Assembly: GCA_036847245.1 (NCBI GenBank)
Contig: DAIUAL010000177.1
Span: 1-7,055 of the forward strand
Reading direction: 5' to 3'
Source of the DNA: UBA4661 sp002405405
Lineage (GTDB): Bacteria; Bacteroidota; Ignavibacteria; Kapaibacteriales; UBA4661
Length of the DNA: 7,055 nt
Position numbers and translations under genes: made by a program. The notes under the pieces were generated by a model that worked only from the letters and a program-made list of their open reading frames with translations, made no database searches and had not been told where the DNA came from. This document shows positions 5,796-7,055 of the stretch, one piece after another (within the stretch, counting starts at the first letter, position 1; the number at the start of each line of letters is the position of its first letter).

Positions 5796-7055
5796 ATGAG
5801 AATAGCAATTTTGACGATCGGTGATGAAATTTGCATTGGGCAAATTGTTAATACGAATGCTGCGTGGATAGCAGAGCAATGCTCACGAATTGGCTGTGCA
5901 ATTGTTGCACATTCGACAGTAGGTGACGACTTGCCTATGATTCTCACAGAGTTTGATCGTTTGGGTACGATGAGTGATGCTGTCTTGATAACTGGTGGCT
6001 TAGGACCAACGCATGATGATCGTACCAAGACGGCATTCGTTGAGTACTTTAATGATTCACTTGTTCTGCACGAACACACATTGCAACGCTTGAAAGGTTT
6101 TTTTGCCTCGCGGAATCGAGAACTGACAGAACGTAACCGTGGACAAGCACTACAACCCTCGAAGTGCGAAGTTCTTGACAATGATACGGGTACCGCCCCC
6201 GGTATGCTGATGATTTCTGATAAGCCGGGGCAGGTAGGAGTATTTTTTGTATCTATGCCCGGTGTGCCGTATGAAATGAAACATTTGATGGAGCGTCATG
6301 TTTTGCCTCGCTTAAAAGCTCTGTCAAAAGACTCTTCCATAACACTTCATAAAACACTGCTGACAACAAGTATTCCTGAATCAACTCTTGCCGATATGAT
6401 TGGTGAACCGGATGTGTTCTTGTCAAGTGATTCTGCAACGAATACTTTGGCATTTCTGCCTTCATCAAGTGGAGTGCGCTTGCGAGTAAGTGTGAAAGCC
6501 GAAAATCGATATACTGCTGAAAGCGAAGTTGAACGTATTGAGACATACTTGCGATCGCGTGTACAGCGGTTTATTTATGGTCAAGAGGGTGAGACACTTG
6601 CGCAATCTGTCGCAAAAAAATTGATAGAGCAGAATGCAACTATTGCTGTTGCTGAATCATGTACAGGCGGTATGCTTGGGGCGGCACTCACAGAGGTTCG
6701 AGGCAGTTCGGCATATTTTATGGGTGGAATGCAAGTGTATAGTAACCAAGCGAAACAAGACTTGTTGAGTGTGCAACTTTCAACACTGACCGAGCATGGT
6801 GCCGTAAGTGCAGAGTGTGCGTCTGAACTTGCTCAGAATGTTCGTCAGAAACTTGGAACTACATACGGCATATCAATTACGGGTATTGCCGGACCTGATG
6901 GTGGCACGGAAGCGAAACCTGTAGGATTGGTATATATCAGTGTTGCAACGCCACAAGAAACGCGCACCCATAAATTTATTTTTGGTGTCGATCGTCAAGT
7001 CAATCGTGAGCGGGCTGTGGCAACGGCATTTTCTCTGTTGCTAAAAGTGTTGATG
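5796..7055 (+). CDS. cinA: CinA-family protein: NMN amidohydrolase plus COG1058 domain (3' end cut by window)
   Basis: An open frame of 420 codons without a stop reaches the window edge. Family members are usually about 410-430 residues, so little is missing. The N-terminal MoCF/COG1058 domain (about 1-170) shows ITIGDE-type TIGDEICIGQIVNTN at 7-21, TVGDD at 41-45, TGGLGPTHDD at 66-75, NDTGTAPG at 129-136 and MPGVPYEM at 154-161. In several bacteria this domain acts as a pyrophosphatase on ADP-ribose-like substrates. The C-terminal PncC/CinA domain (about 262-420) shows AESCTGG at 286-292, GSSAYFMGG at 303-311, YSNQAK at 315-320 and TGIAGPDGGT at 362-371. S305, Y315 and K320 have the spacing of the Ser-Tyr-Lys set described for this family, which deamidates nicotinamide mononucleotide to nicotinate mononucleotide in pyridine nucleotide salvage. 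The ATG at 5796 follows AGGAG (5779-5783) at a long 12-nt spacing, and an in-frame TAG at 5778-5780 rules out a longer protein. Despite the competence-derived name, a role in DNA uptake cannot be inferred here. Confidence 0.95.
   Translation, partial: MRIAILTIGDEICIGQIVNTNAAWIAEQCSRIGCAIVAHSTVGDDLPMILTEFDRLGTMSDAVLITGGLGPTHDDRTKTAFVEYFNDSLVLHEHTLQRLKGFFASRNRELTERNRGQALQPSKCEVLDNDTGTAPGMLMISDKPGQVGVFFVSMPGVPYEMKHLMERHVLPRLKALSKDSSITLHKTLLTTSIPESTLADMIGEPDVFLSSDSATNTLAFLPSSSGVRLRVSVKAENRYTAESEVERIETYLRSRVQRFIYGQEGETLAQSVAKKLIEQNATIAVAESCTGGMLGAALTEVRGSSAYFMGGMQVYSNQAKQDLLSVQLSTLTEHGAVSAECASELAQNVRQKLGTTYGISITGIAGPDGGTEAKPVGLVYISVATPQETRTHKFIFGVDRQVNRERAVATAFSLLLKVLM

Noticed and set aside
5738..6181. 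147-codon minus-strand ORF antisense to the start of cinA
   Set aside because: It is antisense to the well-conserved N-terminal domain of cinA, is low in recognisable structure and Cys/Ser/Arg-rich, and would overlap the promoter of the DCC gene.

Overview
The window comes from a motile or at least chemosensory, probably Gram-negative bacterium of moderate-to-low GC. The phylum cannot be fixed from the sequence. The evidence is two full-length transmembrane chemoreceptors plus housekeeping-type genes (cinA and a DCC-family protein). Ribosome binding sites are mixed: clear before the small membrane protein gene, MCP2 and cinA, and not visible before MCP1.

Layout from left to right. Positions 1-94 hold the tail of an unidentified + strand transcription unit, closed by a strong intrinsic terminator. 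Positions 182-5710 hold four genes on the minus strand. In transcription order they are a DCC-family thiol-oxidoreductase-like protein (5710-5312), a 773-residue chemoreceptor with a large helical HBM-like sensor domain (MCP2, 5060-2739), a 142-residue two-TM protein of unknown function (2630-2202), and a 588-residue chemoreceptor with a small CHASE8/Cache-like sensor domain (MCP1, 1948-182). An intrinsic terminator at 2054-2096 separates the small membrane protein gene from MCP1, so MCP1 should have its own promoter. The DCC gene is divergent from cinA, which runs on the + strand from 5796 and leaves the window still open at codon 420, close to its expected end.

Both receptors should report extracytoplasmic stimuli to a CheA/CheW array encoded elsewhere, since no che genes lie in the window. 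Both have a normal HAMP after TM2 and a second HAMP-like segment before the signalling hairpin, and both keep the conserved hairpin tip. MCP2 alone has a long His/Gln/Asn-rich C-terminal tail ending in a weak CheR/CheB-pentapeptide-like motif. The most interesting unexplained item is the small two-TM protein between the receptors. It shares an identical upstream decamer with MCP2 and may be an accessory protein. I see no clear mobile element, CRISPR array, RNA gene or defence system, and no firm evidence of a wholly new system.
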